Part shown: positions 54,240 to 64,000 of the stretch, piece after piece
Position numbering within the stretch: position 1 is the stretch's first letter
Layout: each line of letters begins with the position of its first letter
Assembly: GCA_012934845.2 (NCBI GenBank)
Contig: WNNJ02001122.1
Coordinates: forward strand, 1 to 64,000
Origin: Pomphorhynchus laevis
Lineage: Eukaryota > Acanthocephala > Palaeacanthocephala > Echinorhynchida > Pomphorhynchidae
Direction of reading: 5' to 3'
DNA: 64,000 bases
The notes under the pieces: model-generated
Told to the model about the DNA's origin: nothing
The model's database searches: none
Seen by the model: the letters and a program-made list of their open reading frames with translations, nothing else
Program-made: the position numbers and the translations under genes

Positions 54240-54370
54240 TATTCAAATTATATATATGGTGATGATCATGATCATCACCATGATCATCACATTGTGATGA
54301 TGACATGGTGATGATGATCACTACTGTCTCATCACATGGTGATGATGCAGTAGTGATCGAAAATTTCGAA
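54240..54370. repeat. GATGAT/ATCATC microsatellite with palindromes
   Basis: Copies of atggtgatgatcatgatcat and related ATC/GAT units alternate in both directions over about 110 bp, giving several overlapping inverted repeats. Confidence 0.75.
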
Positions 54371-54460
54371 CAATTTTTATATATATGTTCAGAGTTCATT
54401 TATATATATCCAATTATAAAAATACACTAGCTGATTGAAGAGACAAAGAGAAACTCTTTT

Positions 54461-54490
54461 ACGTTTCGGCTTTCGCCTTTTCCAATTTAG
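54461..54490 (-). ncRNA. Degenerate hammerhead-like motif
   Basis: On the minus strand TTGGAAA, AGGC-gaaa-GCC, GAAA and C-G-T-A are visible. The CTGANGA part is altered at three positions, so it is probably inactive. It lies about 160 bp from the canonical ribozyme at 54622 and points the other way, like inverted PLE repeats. Confidence 0.4.
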
Positions 54491-54615
54491 AACACAAAAA
54501 CACACGTTAATGATACAAGTCTGCGAATCAAATACATCATGTCAACTTGTAACATTAGGGATAAAAGAAATAAAAGCCGGTCAAAAAGCCCTCCCTACAC
54601 CCATCAGTATCAGTC

Positions 54616-54657
54616 ACGGTACTGATGAGCTTCGTTAGAGCGAAACGCGTATACCGT
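54616..54657 (+). ncRNA. Hammerhead ribozyme, strongest match
   Basis: Helix I is ACGGTA (54616-54621) with TACCGT (54652-54657), six perfect pairs. The core CTGATGA lies at 54622-54628, helix II GCTT...GAGC at 54629-54641, GAAA at 54642-54645, and CGCGT at 54646-54650 gives a three-pair self-complementary helix III (A-C-G with C-G-T), followed by A at the cleavage site. All conserved bases are present. The loopless helix III suggests action as a dimer, as described for PLE hammerheads. Confidence 0.85.
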
Positions 54658-54949
54658 TGTGGAAGTTTGTCGCCACACATAGGATGACTGGGCATACGTT
54701 GCGACTTATGTCAGAGAGGCAGCCGAAATGGTGTGCGATAGCTCATCTTACTGACGATCGCTGCCGGCTATCACATAACCATCTAGGAGTGACGAAACTT
54801 TGCAGGCTAAAGAATATGCTCGATTCAACCACCTACACAAAAATATATATCGTCTTGTCCAAATCGGTGTTGCTTGAAATTGTCTCTTCACGATTCTTTG
54901 CGATATATGATAAGGGAATCAAATCAAGCACAATCGAGAAATTTAATTT

Positions 54950-57190
54950 TATTGTATAGAGCTTTCAGCATTCGCCTTCTGTAGTACAAACTGTATCAAT
55001 CTTTCTCTACCAAGCTTAATCACAATTGCAATATTTATAAGGAAACTTGATTTGGAAAAACTCAACGAACTAAGCACAAAATATAGTCGCAAACGAATAA
55101 CGGATGCATAACAGATCTGCAAGAATTAACCGATTCGTCAAATAGAAGGGAAACTTTCTCACAAACGATTATCCAATTTGTCGATTTAACTGAGCCGGTA
55201 ATAGTAATCTGTATTTAAACTGAGATCTGTCATTAGTTAGCCAATCCAGTATCGTTCATTTAGTTTCCGTTCTATTTCGTTGGAACTTGTGGTTAGCAGT
55301 GTCATCATGCGATGATTGGGATAGTCCAGCATATGTTTGATCGCACGATCCTTGTTTAGCCGTCCAGCTGCTATATCTGCCCTCATGCTATTCGCCCGGA
55401 TATTAAAAGACGACCCTGTTTGACCGACGTATTGAACCAAACAGTCTACGCATTCATGCAAGTAGACAGATCCTTTGATCTAGCAGGTTAGGTTTCGCTT
55501 AACCTTGTATGCTGATCCGGTTAATAAGCTTTTAAATTCCGAAATGTCGTTCATTTGTTCGCAGCATTTGCATCTTGGTCTTCTGCAAGCTTGACTCCTA
55601 CTGTTACTCACGCTAGGCATTTTCCTCGTTGGTGCTACTTTGCCTCGTATTGTTGCGGGGCCATGAAAACCTATGCATGGACAAACTAATGTATTGCAAA
55701 CCACATGTATTGCACGAGTTTAGATAAATGATATTCTTAGACTTGCAGTTGTATGTGTTGCGTACGTTATATTTTAGATTAGTAATACTGCTCTTAAATT
55801 TGTCAGTTTTTACCATAATCGGGCAATTGGCGCGTCTCTCGTCCTCACATGGTGCGCTATATCGAAATGTTGTGGCATTTTTATTTGATCGCATAAATGC
55901 CTAGTATATTAATATTATTCCTGAATCGAACTTTAGTCTCTATTGGATCTAGCAGAACTTTTGATTTTAAAGCCAGTAAAGTATTTTTAATATTGTTGCC
56001 TAGGTTAGAGAATGCATGATGATATGTGAATACAGAATTTCTACATTCCTCTTTTTTGTTTATTTTTGTGCTGATAAAGACGATCGTTCTTTGTGTCCTA
56101 CATGTCGAAATTGGGTTTCGATTTGCCTTAACGAGTAACCACGCTTTATCAATAGTGTTCTTAGTTTATTTAAATTATGATGAACTTCAATTTGTGTAGA
56201 GCAAATCTTTTTAATCCGAATAGTTTCGTTCCGTATCAGCATACGTTTTACTTGCGGGTAATGACCACTGCTTGCATGAATATATGATTTCATACCATTA
56301 ATTTCTCATATAGCGTGGTTTGCCAGTCGAATTTCTGATCTTTGTAGATTAGGCAGTCTAGGAACGGGATTCGCTGGTCATCTAGTAAGCTAATTTCAAA
56401 ATTATCCTCAGAGTAGTTGTTCAATCGGTGGACAATGTCTATCAGCTGATCTTTTTCATATGGCCAAACTATCACTATATCATCGATGTAGCGTAGCCAT
56501 AATTTAGGTTTGTACTGACATGATCTTAAAATTCAGTTTTCTATACTGGAAACATATAGACGAGCATATGTGGGTCCAACTGGAGTGCCCATCGCAGTTC
56601 CTGTTGTTTGTTTATATAGCTTGCCTTATAGTCAAACACATTCGCTTTAAGAACTGTTCGCAGAAGATTGGTAATTTTATCAATTTCAACGGTTTTAAAT
56701 TCATTATCATTAAGTATTTCTCCAATAGCTCTTATACCGGATGATGTGTTGATCGACGTGTACAATGAATTTATGTCCAGAGTTGCTATTATGTAATCTT
56801 TGAAATCATTCTTTGAAGTTTGAAATATTCTCAGAAAATCGTCCGTACTGCCTAGATAGGATAGAGTTTCTCTTAGAATAGAAAGTTTGTTGTGTAAACA
56901 GAGAAACTATCTGGATAGCTTCTCTGTCACGGTGGTTCTATTATTTATAATTAGACGACCAGGAACCGGTTGAATGTTTTTATGCAACTTCGGTAGCATG
57001 TAAAATTTAAAAGGAACAAGTAAAACATTTATCAAATAGAATGGTCTTCGATGTCGGTATTTACCCTAATCTGTTCATTTACCCACTTTACTGTTCTATC
57101 GAATTCTAGCGTATTAACTTTAACATACGTTGGAGTGCTTAGTGTTACGTAGTGACAGTGCATCTAATTTATACACTGTTAGTAAAACTC
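54950..57190 (-). pseudogene. PLE3, RT to GIY-YIG, composite of two PLE families
   Basis: Minus-strand order: a LPKLHKNIQPVPGR stretch at about 57000, RT motif A LYTSINTSSG (about 56740-56765), the palm with a degraded GTAMG region, a YIDD region reading YIDDIVIVWPYEKDQ (about 56450-56490), the connector with YIHASSGHYPQVKRM, then a Cys cluster and the start of GIY-YIG (55613-55894). This last part switches at about 55690 to the Cys cluster and GIY-YIG of another PLE (55237-55704: CRRPRCKCCEQM and ECVDCLVQYVGQTGSS). Several stops and shifts are present. Confidence 0.78.
54958..54992 (-). ncRNA. Hammerhead-like motif at the 3' end of PLE3
   Basis: On the minus strand CTACAGA, AGGC-gaat-GCT, GAAA and G-C-T-C are followed by sequence in which TACAA can pair with the upstream TTGTA. 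The helix III pair is G-C, as in the short insertion at 41.9-42.3 kb. The core is degenerate. Confidence 0.4.
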
Positions 57191-57322
57191 CATTGATTGT
57201 TCACTAACACTATGTCGCGGTAACGCTTTGATTTATTTCTATATATGTTACACTCAGTTTGCATGTGGACAGTTTTTTTTGTAGCGAACAACAAGTAAAA
57301 ACTTTAAATCTTTATTTGCATT

Positions 57323-57919
57323 GTGATGAACGCGAATGCAACAAATGATGACGAGGGTGAGATGAACGAGAAACAAGAAATATTATTACCTCATGACATG
57401 CTGCAATTGGTATTAGAACAACAGCGAATGCTAAGTCAAGTTGTTGCTAATCTTCAAACGAATAATAGCCAGGATGTTCACTGCAGTATTCCGTTGTTTC
57501 AGCCATTTGATTCCAATAATGATTCGTGGTAAGATTATTCAATACAGTTGCAGAATTATCTTAAGATGTTTGGGGTGACACCGAGCGAGCGTCAGAAACA
57601 ATTTCTGCTGTCATGTTGCGGTAGATGTATTTTTCGCATAATTGGTCAGTTATTACCAACAAACGAGCAAGAAGAAATTACATTTGATGCTATCATGAAG
57701 TGTTTGGATGGACATTTTCAAAAACCTTGTCATGTTGTTGCTGCTCGGTTCACATTTTCTCAATGCAGACACAAATCGAACCAGTCCTATAAAGATTGGA
57801 TGGCAGAGGCGAGAGGTTTGGCAATCCGGTGTGCTTTTTACGACGCCTCAATTGTAAACGCTTATCAAGCAATCGACGAAAGACTTCGAGATTTGATTGT
57901 CGCATTCACGTCGGTTTAA
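57323..57919 (+). pseudogene. Gypsy gag
   Basis: Two frames in phase carry a Gln-rich leader and a capsid-like part (NYLKMFGVTPSERQKQFLLS, then YKDWMAEARGLAIRC). A TAA at about 57530-57532 and a second stop at about 57917-57919 break the gag-pro region. It resembles Ty3/Gypsy capsid proteins, including the RHKSNQSYKDW stretch. Confidence 0.75.
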
Positions 57920-58114
57920 GAAATTAGAACACCTGCACTTCGGTTAGAAAATCCTTCACTCGATGAAGTAATTCGAATCGCGACAAATTGGGAAATGGTT
58001 CAACGCACCAAAAACATGTTAACGACAAATGTAAATCAAACGCCTGACTAAGAAATTGGCAATGTCAACAAAGTAAAGGTTATTCGTAAAAGAGATACAC
58101 AGTATCAATCGAAT

Positions 58115-58600
58115 GTGGATAAGAATATGAGGCCACGGTGTCCTCGTTGTAATGGCTACAAGCATAGCTACGAACAACAATGCTGGGCAACAAACGTCAA
58201 ATGCTACAACTGTGGGAAAATGGGGCATATTCGCCGATGCTACAAACATCGCAGAGGTGCTGTCAACCAAGTGGTATTATACAGTAGCGAACGTTCTGAG
58301 GAAGAAGAATTAACCAATTTACAAATTTGCAATGTTAGCCAGAATGGTCGTGATTTTCTACCAGTCATAAAAATGACCTTAAATGAAATTCCAGCAGTGA
58401 TGGAGTATGATACTGGTGCCATGGTCACGACTATATCAAGTGAACTCTGGTCGGCAATTGGTGCGCCACAATTAAGTGAAGGCCGATGGCTTCGCAGTTA
58501 TGGCGGTTCGAAATTAGAAAGCTCGGGTCGATGTCTGCTCAGGGCGAATTTAAATGGGGTCGAAAAGTGTTTGCATGCAGAGGTGATTTCCGGATCATAG
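58115..58600 (+). pseudogene. Gypsy nucleocapsid zinc knuckle and aspartic protease
   Basis: The frame has CPRCNGYKHSYEQQC, then a CCHC knuckle CYNCGKMGHIRRC, a spacer, and the protease active site EYDTGAMVTTI. It ends with TAG at 58598-58600, beyond which the pol frame follows in the same direction after a short gap. Confidence 0.8.
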
Positions 58601-58657
58601 AAAAACTTATGTGGTCAGCCTTGGATTAAAGCGTTCGAAATACCTTGGCCACCACAA

Positions 58658-60049
58658 GTGCAGATCAATCGTAATATTTCTGTAAATCAATTAGAATCGT
58701 CTGAAAGATTAAGTCAGATATTAAATCAGATGAAAGAGGTATTTAGTAACGATCTTGGAAGTGTAAAGGGTTATGTAGTACAATTTAAACTTAGTCCGAA
58801 TGCAATTCCAAAATGTGTACCTGCTCGTCGAGTACCACTGCCTCTTAAAGACAAGCTAAAGAACGAGATTTTGAGATTAGTCGATAATAAAGCAATTGAG
58901 CCTGTAGATTTGGGACGTGAATTTATTGAATGGGCTAGTCCTGTGGTTTTAGTTCCAAAAGAAGACAATTCATTGAGAATGTATGCGGATTTTAAAGCGA
59001 CAGTAAATCCATTCTTAAGATGTGATACTTATGAGTTGCCGACATTTGAGGAATTGTTGAGTAAAAAATCTGGTGGTACTTCCTATACAATACTCGATTT
59101 GAAGGATGCATACGCACAAATGCACGTTGACAAGGATTGCAGGAAATGTCTTAACAAATCAACTCCCTTTAGCTTTTACCGTTATCGCAGTCTTCCATTT
59201 GGCTTGTCTGTAGCACCCCTTGTATTTCAGAGGTATATGCACAATTTACTAGGTAGCATTCCCAGTGTAGCGGTTTATGTCGATGACATTATAATATCAG
59301 CAGGGACGGATAATGAACATCTTAATCGGTTACATTGTAAGCTGCAGAAACTATTGGATGTCGGTTTGAAAGTCAAGCAAGATAAATGTATGTTTATGAA
59401 AAAAACTGTTAAGTTCTTGGGTCATATATTAGATGGACCCGCTATTCGAGCCAACGATGAAAAGGTTAAAGCAATTCAGGATATCCCCTCGCCGAATAGT
59501 CAAAAACAATTTCGTGTTTTTCATGGTACAGTTGGATTTTTACAGCGCTTTATTCCTAACATACGTTGCCATTGTTCTGGATTGTACGAATTGACCTCAA
59601 GTAGAATCAAGTGGAAATGGAAAGCGGAACATCAGAAGCAGTTTGATAATGTCAAGCAATGTATGCTTCGTCCGGAGGTATTAGTTCCGTATGATGGCAA
59701 GTGTAAGTTAAAATTGTACTGTGATGCATGCGAGAATGGACTGGGCGTTGTTCTCTTACAGGCTACAAATGATAAACGCTTTTTGCCGATAGCATATGCA
59801 TCCAGAAAGTTTCAAGTTGCAGAGAAAAATTACTCACAAATTGATCGTGAAGCATTGTCCTTGATATTTGGTATTTCCAAATTTCGTTATTATTTACTCG
59901 GACGAACGTTTGTCTTACTGGGTGATCACAAGCCACTAAAGTATATTTTTAGTCATCATCGTAACTTACCTAAAGTCACTGATCAACGTCTGGTAAGATG
60001 GGCATTGTTATTGGGTGAGTATGATTATGAACTAGAATTTGTTTCTTGA
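58658..60049 (+). CDS. Gypsy reverse transcriptase and RNase H
   Basis: The 463-codon frame contains RT motif A ILDLKDAYAQMH (145-156), LPFGLSVAPLVFQRYM (179-194), the catalytic YVDD (207-210), a thumb/connection part, and RNase H with LYCDACENGLGVVLLQ and REALSLIFGISKFRYYLLG. It is intact for RT plus RNase H but lacks integrase in frame. The near-copy at 29567-30146 has a few substitutions. Confidence 0.85.
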   Translation: MQINRNISVNQLESSERLSQILNQMKEVFSNDLGSVKGYVVQFKLSPNAIPKCVPARRVPLPLKDKLKNEILRLVDNKAIEPVDLGREFIEWASPVVLVPKEDNSLRMYADFKATVNPFLRCDTYELPTFEELLSKKSGGTSYTILDLKDAYAQMHVDKDCRKCLNKSTPFSFYRYRSLPFGLSVAPLVFQRYMHNLLGSIPSVAVYVDDIIISAGTDNEHLNRLHCKLQKLLDVGLKVKQDKCMFMKKTVKFLGHILDGPAIRANDEKVKAIQDIPSPNSQKQFRVFHGTVGFLQRFIPNIRCHCSGLYELTSSRIKWKWKAEHQKQFDNVKQCMLRPEVLVPYDGKCKLKLYCDACENGLGVVLLQATNDKRFLPIAYASRKFQVAEKNYSQIDREALSLIFGISKFRYYLLGRTFVLLGDHKPLKYIFSHHRNLPKVTDQRLVRWALLLGEYDYELEFVS

Positions 60050-60480
60050 AAAGAAAATGTAACGATTGATGTATTATCGCGATTTTCATCCAATACTGAA
60101 GTCGAAACAAGTAGAATTTCATCACCCCCATATAAATTTATTAGTGGATAACCATTCGTTTAAAGGTGCATTTATGCTAACTGAATTGGCGCTGAGAGAT
60201 GCAACTAGACTAGACCATATATTAAGTAAAGTTTGCGGATATTTAAAAACGAACTGGCCTTATAAAATTGATGAATTAATGCAGCCTTACAGTTGTCGAC
60301 GGTCAGAGTTATCAACCGAGGGTAACATTGTTTTACTCGGAGCAAGAGTAGTAGTTCCATCAACGTTGCGGAAAGACGTGCTGAGGGTTTTGCATGCTGG
60401 TCATCCGGGTATCGTATCGATGAAGGCGCTGTCTCGTTTTTATGTTTAGTGGACTAAAATCGACTCAGACATTGAGAATT

Positions 60481-60780
60481 ATTAAATCAGCTAACTGAGT
60501 CTACGTATTTAATATAATTATAAAATAAACAAAACATAATAATGCTAAATCAAAATTTAATAATTAAATAATAAAATTAATAATTGTTTTTAGATTTTCT
60601 ATAATTTAAATCAAGTTAAAAAAATAAAAAATAAAAAATAAATAAATAAATAAAAATAAAAAATAAAAAATAAAATTTTAAATAAACGTCATTTTTATGA
60701 ATTGACTAATAAATAACAGACGTTGTATCATAATAAGAATTAGAGGTCATCAGGAGGAACTGCTATGCTATCAGGTTTCG
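60481..60780. repeat. Dispersed repeat R, copy 2
   Basis: It corresponds to 40098-40367, with an added run of aaataa units in the middle. It truncates the Gypsy element at its left edge, so R was inserted or joined after that element. No coding capacity is seen. Confidence 0.8.
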
Positions 60781-60883
60781 GCCCCTAACTCCTCTACCCA
60801 ACATAGCAGCGGGGCCAAATACATGCTAATGATGTATTTCCTCTGAAATAACTATCTAGTATCTTATTCTAATGCAAAGTATA

Positions 60884-62610
60884 TTATTTATTATCCATCC
60901 ATAAAAATTTGCCACTTAAGAGTTTAAATTTATTCTTTATATTATTGTGTTGATTTATATATTTTACTATTTTCTGCTTGATGTTATTTTTATAGTAACC
61001 TAGTTTAAAATATGTATCTATTAAATTATTTAAATGATTTTGAAGAAAGCCAATATCATTACATATTGTTGCAATTCTTAAAATTTCATTATTTAATGTA
61101 TTATATTTTATATTATATGGTATGCATGAATGCTCATGCAAAAATATGTTTCTTGTAAATTTAAATATGTCATCTTTACGATATAAATTAATAGTAGTTT
61201 TAGTTAATGTTAATTTAATGTTCATATCTAGATATACACCTTCTTTATCATTAATATTGGTTTTGTTAAGAATAAGGCTTTCTGGATAAATGTGCTCACT
61301 AATTGAATAAAAATTATTAGAATTAAATACACATATATCATCAATGTATCGAAACATATATTTCATATATTTATATTGTTTAGATTTAGTTTTTACACAG
61401 TTATGAACAAATTCATATTCTATAAAGCTTAAAAACAAGTCAGCTATAATTGGGCTACTATTACCACCCATTGGAACACATTTTACTTGTCTAAATATAG
61501 ATGTCCCTACTTTTAAATAATTTTGATTTATCAAAATATTTAAGGATTCTATTAATTCAATTTTATCCATATATTTATATTTATTTGATGGTTTAATTTT
61601 TGTTAGATAGGCGTTATAATTATTATAACATATATATGTATATCTTTTTCCGAATATAAGGTTAATTAATTTTACTAACGCTTCTTTAATATCTACTAAA
61701 TCTAGATTTGTATAAAGCGTACTAAAATCGTATGTATTTATATTTTGAAAATTTATTCCTTTTGTCTGTTCTAAAAATTCTTTTGTAGAATTAATACTGA
61801 AATAGTGTTTTATACCAGTATTAATTTCGATTACCTTGCAATATTTTTTAAAATGTGCTTTAATTACTTTAAGTATTTTATTCATATAGACAGAAAGTGG
61901 TTTTAATGTACATTTAAACGCACTACATATGAACCTAGGTTTTATTGGATTTTTATGTAATTTTGGATTCCAATATAATATAGGTATAGTTTTATTATCT
62001 AATTCAACCTTTATACCCTTTTTATCCATTATAGAACAGTGACTTGTAATAATTGTTTCTAAACTCAACTCACTACGTTCATATGTTGGATTTACATTTA
62101 AATCATTAGAATTAACCTCTTTCATTAGTATATCATAATAAAGTTTTTTGCATATGAAGACAAAGTTATTACTAGCTTTATCAATAGTTGTTATTATATA
62201 GTTATCCTTTAATTTAGTAAGTTCTTTATACATATCTTTATTAATTTTATCTTTCCTTTTATAATTATCTTATAAAAGGAAAGATAATTTATAAGATAAT
62301 ATATAATTATCTTATAAATTATCTTATATTATCTTTTATAATCTTTCCTTTTATAATTGTTTGTTATTTTCATTTTATTTTTAATTTTATCAAATATATA
62401 ATCTTTCCAAATTTTTATCTCAGATATATTCGAGCTTTCACTATTAATCAGCTTACTAAAGTAATCATTTAAGTTATTATATAACGAACTGTAAATTTTA
62501 TTTTTGTCGTTGTTGTTATTTAATCTATATTTATACCCTTTTGATAGCAGCTTTCTTAATTCACAATTTTCAATTAATTCTAGATTATGGGTACATATTT
62601 TAATAGATCA
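60884..62610 (-). pseudogene. Divergent PLE-type RT without C-terminal GIY-YIG (possible Naiad-like)
   Basis: The main frame 60884-62233 (449 codons) has IDKASNNFVFICK (16-28), WNPKLHKNPIKPRFI (88-102), DFSTLYTNL (169-177), CVPMGGNSSPIIADLF (252-267) and RYIDDI (295-300). The FSTLYT and PMGxNxxP blocks differ from all other PLEs here and recall the Naiad/Chlamys-type PLEs, in which a GIY-YIG precedes the RT. No GIY-YIG follows it, and the frame ends shortly after the RT thumb with TAA 60884-60886. A coding-like stretch up to 62610 continues the N-terminus but is broken by AT palindromes at 62240-62345. Confidence 0.6.
62240..62345. repeat. AT-rich palindromic repeats
   Basis: Inverted copies of atcttataaaaggaaagata and taagataatttataagata fill about 105 bp and interrupt the 5' part of the divergent PLE RT ORF. 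They could form cruciforms. Confidence 0.7.
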
Positions 62611-62644
62611 GTTAAAGATAATAAAACATCAATTAAAACTATAG

Positions 62645-64000
62645 TCAATCAATCAAAATCTTCATTACGTTCACAGCCATTTTTGCGTCCCCCATAGATG
62701 CAGCAAGCTCTTCCAGATTAGTATCACGGCTATGGAATCCCAATGTCTGCATTTGTACAAGTTCGGATGCATAAAGATGTTCTTGAGTTTGGTTTGGTTG
62801 TTGATTTGTCGGCTGATGTTGCTGGAGATGAAGACGATCTAATGGTTGAAACAACGAAGCAGTATAATCTTGATTTGAGTATTGTAAATTTTGAAATACT
62901 GTTGTTGCATAAGCTGTTTGTCTATTGCTTGGTGATCGAAAAGAATCCACATCAGATGAAGTAGGTTGACTATTCATTTGATTATCGACTAGACCGCTTA
63001 TATTTGAAGATATCAACTGTGAATATACTTGTGGGGATGTGTCCCTAAGACGAATTAGATTCTTTAGAATTTGTACAATCGTCCTCAATGCTCGAGTATT
63101 TGTGCATAGAGCACAAATTTCAGGTATTGGCCACTGACTCATAAACTCATGAATTACACGATGTACTTGTTCTCTTTGTCCTTCGTCCTGTATAAATTCA
63201 TATGTACGCAGCAGATTAAGAAGAATCTTAAGCAGATTAAGTAGAGTACCAGGATCGCAAAGAGAATTATTCATATTTGGGTTAAAACTGGATGCCCGCA
63301 ACATGTCGAATAACATGAGAGGATTTTCAGCATCGACTACTAATAATTGTTGAGGGTTCATCGTAGAATACCGATTAGTGTTTTCGCTTGACGTAGATTG
63401 CAAAGGCGACTCTAAACGGTTTGAATTAGATACATATGAACTAGACGAATCGATTTGAAATGTAGTATTCTGAGATGCCACCGGGTTTGGCAGGAGGTTT
63501 GTATTTTCAGTTCCTACTTGACTAGTGTTAGCTGTACCAGATGAACTAGAATAAGTATTCAGAGGGTTATCGCCAAACTGCTCATGTGCCACATTAAGCA
63601 TTGGTTCTTGAAAATCGCGATAAATTCTCTGTCGAACTTTATATCCGCTCGGTAATCTCTCAAGGTTAATCAGGGCTCTGTCATGGTTTCTCGTAATTTC
63701 CTGTATAGTTGTAGGAATACGAATCATTTCCATTGTTTGACACATTAAATCCGGATTGTTAACGAATTGTGAAACCTCGTGGTTCTGCTCCCTCACTCTT
63801 TGCATTTGTGGATTGTTAAGCTTAATTGAACTAAGCAATGCAGGATTACTCATAAGTCTTTGAGCCAAATTATTACTTAGAAGGTTTTGAACTGCATGTG
63901 GATTTGTCTGAATAGTGCCAAAAATATTTTGTTGTATTTCAGTACAATTTGAATTTCCAAATGGAAGGTTCAAAAATGGTGCAAGTGTTAATCTGGATAA
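62645..64000 (-). CDS. UBQLN: Ubiquilin (STI1 repeats and UBA), 5' end outside the window
   Basis: The frame continues without a break to the window edge at 64000, so the ubiquitin-like N-terminus is not seen. It has STI1-type repeats (NPHAVQNLL..NPALLSSI, NPDLMCQTMEMIR, then NHDRALINLERLPSGY and a FQEPMLNVAHEQFGDNP block) and a C-terminal UBA domain (about residues 405-441, with the LGF loop), matching ubiquilins. Ubiquilins shuttle ubiquitylated clients to the proteasome. The middle is Ser- and Gln-rich. No intron is visible within about 450 codons, which could mean a retrocopy. Several conserved UBA and STI1 residues differ from the usual sequence. Confidence 0.85.
   Translation of the reverse strand, partial: LSRLTLAPFLNLPFGNSNCTEIQQNIFGTIQTNPHAVQNLLSNNLAQRLMSNPALLSSIKLNNPQMQRVREQNHEVSQFVNNPDLMCQTMEMIRIPTTIQEITRNHDRALINLERLPSGYKVRQRIYRDFQEPMLNVAHEQFGDNPLNTYSSSSGTANTSQVGTENTNLLPNPVASQNTTFQIDSSSSYVSNSNRLESPLQSTSSENTNRYSTMNPQQLLVVDAENPLMLFDMLRASSFNPNMNNSLCDPGTLLNLLKILLNLLRTYEFIQDEGQREQVHRVIHEFMSQWPIPEICALCTNTRALRTIVQILKNLIRLRDTSPQVYSQLISSNISGLVDNQMNSQPTSSDVDSFRSPSNRQTAYATTVFQNLQYSNQDYTASLFQPLDRLHLQQHQPTNQQPNQTQEHLYASELVQMQTLGFHSRDTNLEELAASMGDAKMAVNVMKILID

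Larger units (their letters stand above)
57323..60480 (+). mobile_element. Ty3/Gypsy LTR retrotransposon, gag to RNase H, truncated
   Basis: Gag (57323-57532 and 57548-57919, single stop between) continues into a CYNCGKMGHIRRC zinc knuckle (about 58200-58245), a protease with the DTGA active site (about 58410), and pol 58658-60049. The frame 60066-60449 holds the region before integrase. A stop at about 60047-60049 separates RNase H from it. At 60480 dispersed repeat R begins abruptly, so integrase and the 3' LTR are missing. No 5' LTR is evident before 57323. Confidence 0.85.

Noticed and set aside
54657..54959. ORF 54657-54959 downstream of the hammerhead
   Set aside because: It has no motif, and the region reads as a PLE-repeat-like boundary in the opposite direction.

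Overview
This is a eukaryotic, AT-rich window, most likely from an invertebrate. It is dominated by retroelement remains, fossil negative-strand RNA virus genes and short repeats. Almost no conventional host gene is visible: a ubiquilin gene runs off the right edge, and a short hormone-sensitive-lipase-like stretch lies inside a chimeric reading frame. The dense Penelope-like elements (PLEs) mixed with viral genes resemble arthropod genomes such as chelicerates or crustaceans, but I cannot fix the taxon.

Layout. 1-4.76 kb: a minus-strand non-LTR retrotransposon (LINE A) with a PHD finger, reverse transcriptase (RT), restriction-like endonuclease (RLE) and, in the same frame, a complete ubiquitin-specific protease (USP) domain. 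5.4-8.2 kb: viral polymerase (L1) and nucleoprotein (N1) fossils. 8.2-9.5 kb: PLE pieces with a hammerhead ribozyme. 9.5-12.5 kb: a bunyavirus-like L fossil. 12.5-17.4 kb: an unidentified ORF, another viral L piece (L2), LINE B and three PLE pieces. 17.4-26.2 kb: AT-rich sequence, LINE C, Gypsy pieces, a PLE, a gag, a LINE RT and an LTR element. 26.18-29.57 kb: a near-identical copy of 3.66-7.05 kb, joined directly to a Gypsy pol piece. 31-33 kb: PLE pieces and a pogo-like transposon. 33.5-36.4 kb: one apparently intact PLE with inverted terminal repeats. 36.5-43.3 kb: more PLE pieces, the lipase chimera, a MITE-like palindrome, and a PLE split by a 464-bp non-autonomous PLE-like insertion. 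43.3-53.6 kb: a near-complete viral L fossil (L3) split by a second nucleoprotein fossil (N2), itself associated with a CR1/L2-type LINE. 54-57 kb: ribozymes and a minus-strand PLE. 57.3-60.5 kb: a Ty3/Gypsy element. 60.9-62.6 kb: a divergent PLE RT without a C-terminal GIY-YIG. 62.6-64 kb: ubiquilin.

The main signals are the RLE retrotransposon carrying a USP domain; hammerhead-like motifs downstream of PLE GIY-YIG domains and within PLE terminal repeats; the short non-autonomous PLE-like element with a clean 12-bp target duplication; and at least three kinds of negative-strand virus fossils among transposons, the make-up expected of a piRNA-generating locus. Family assignments rest on motif reading by eye; no database search was possible.
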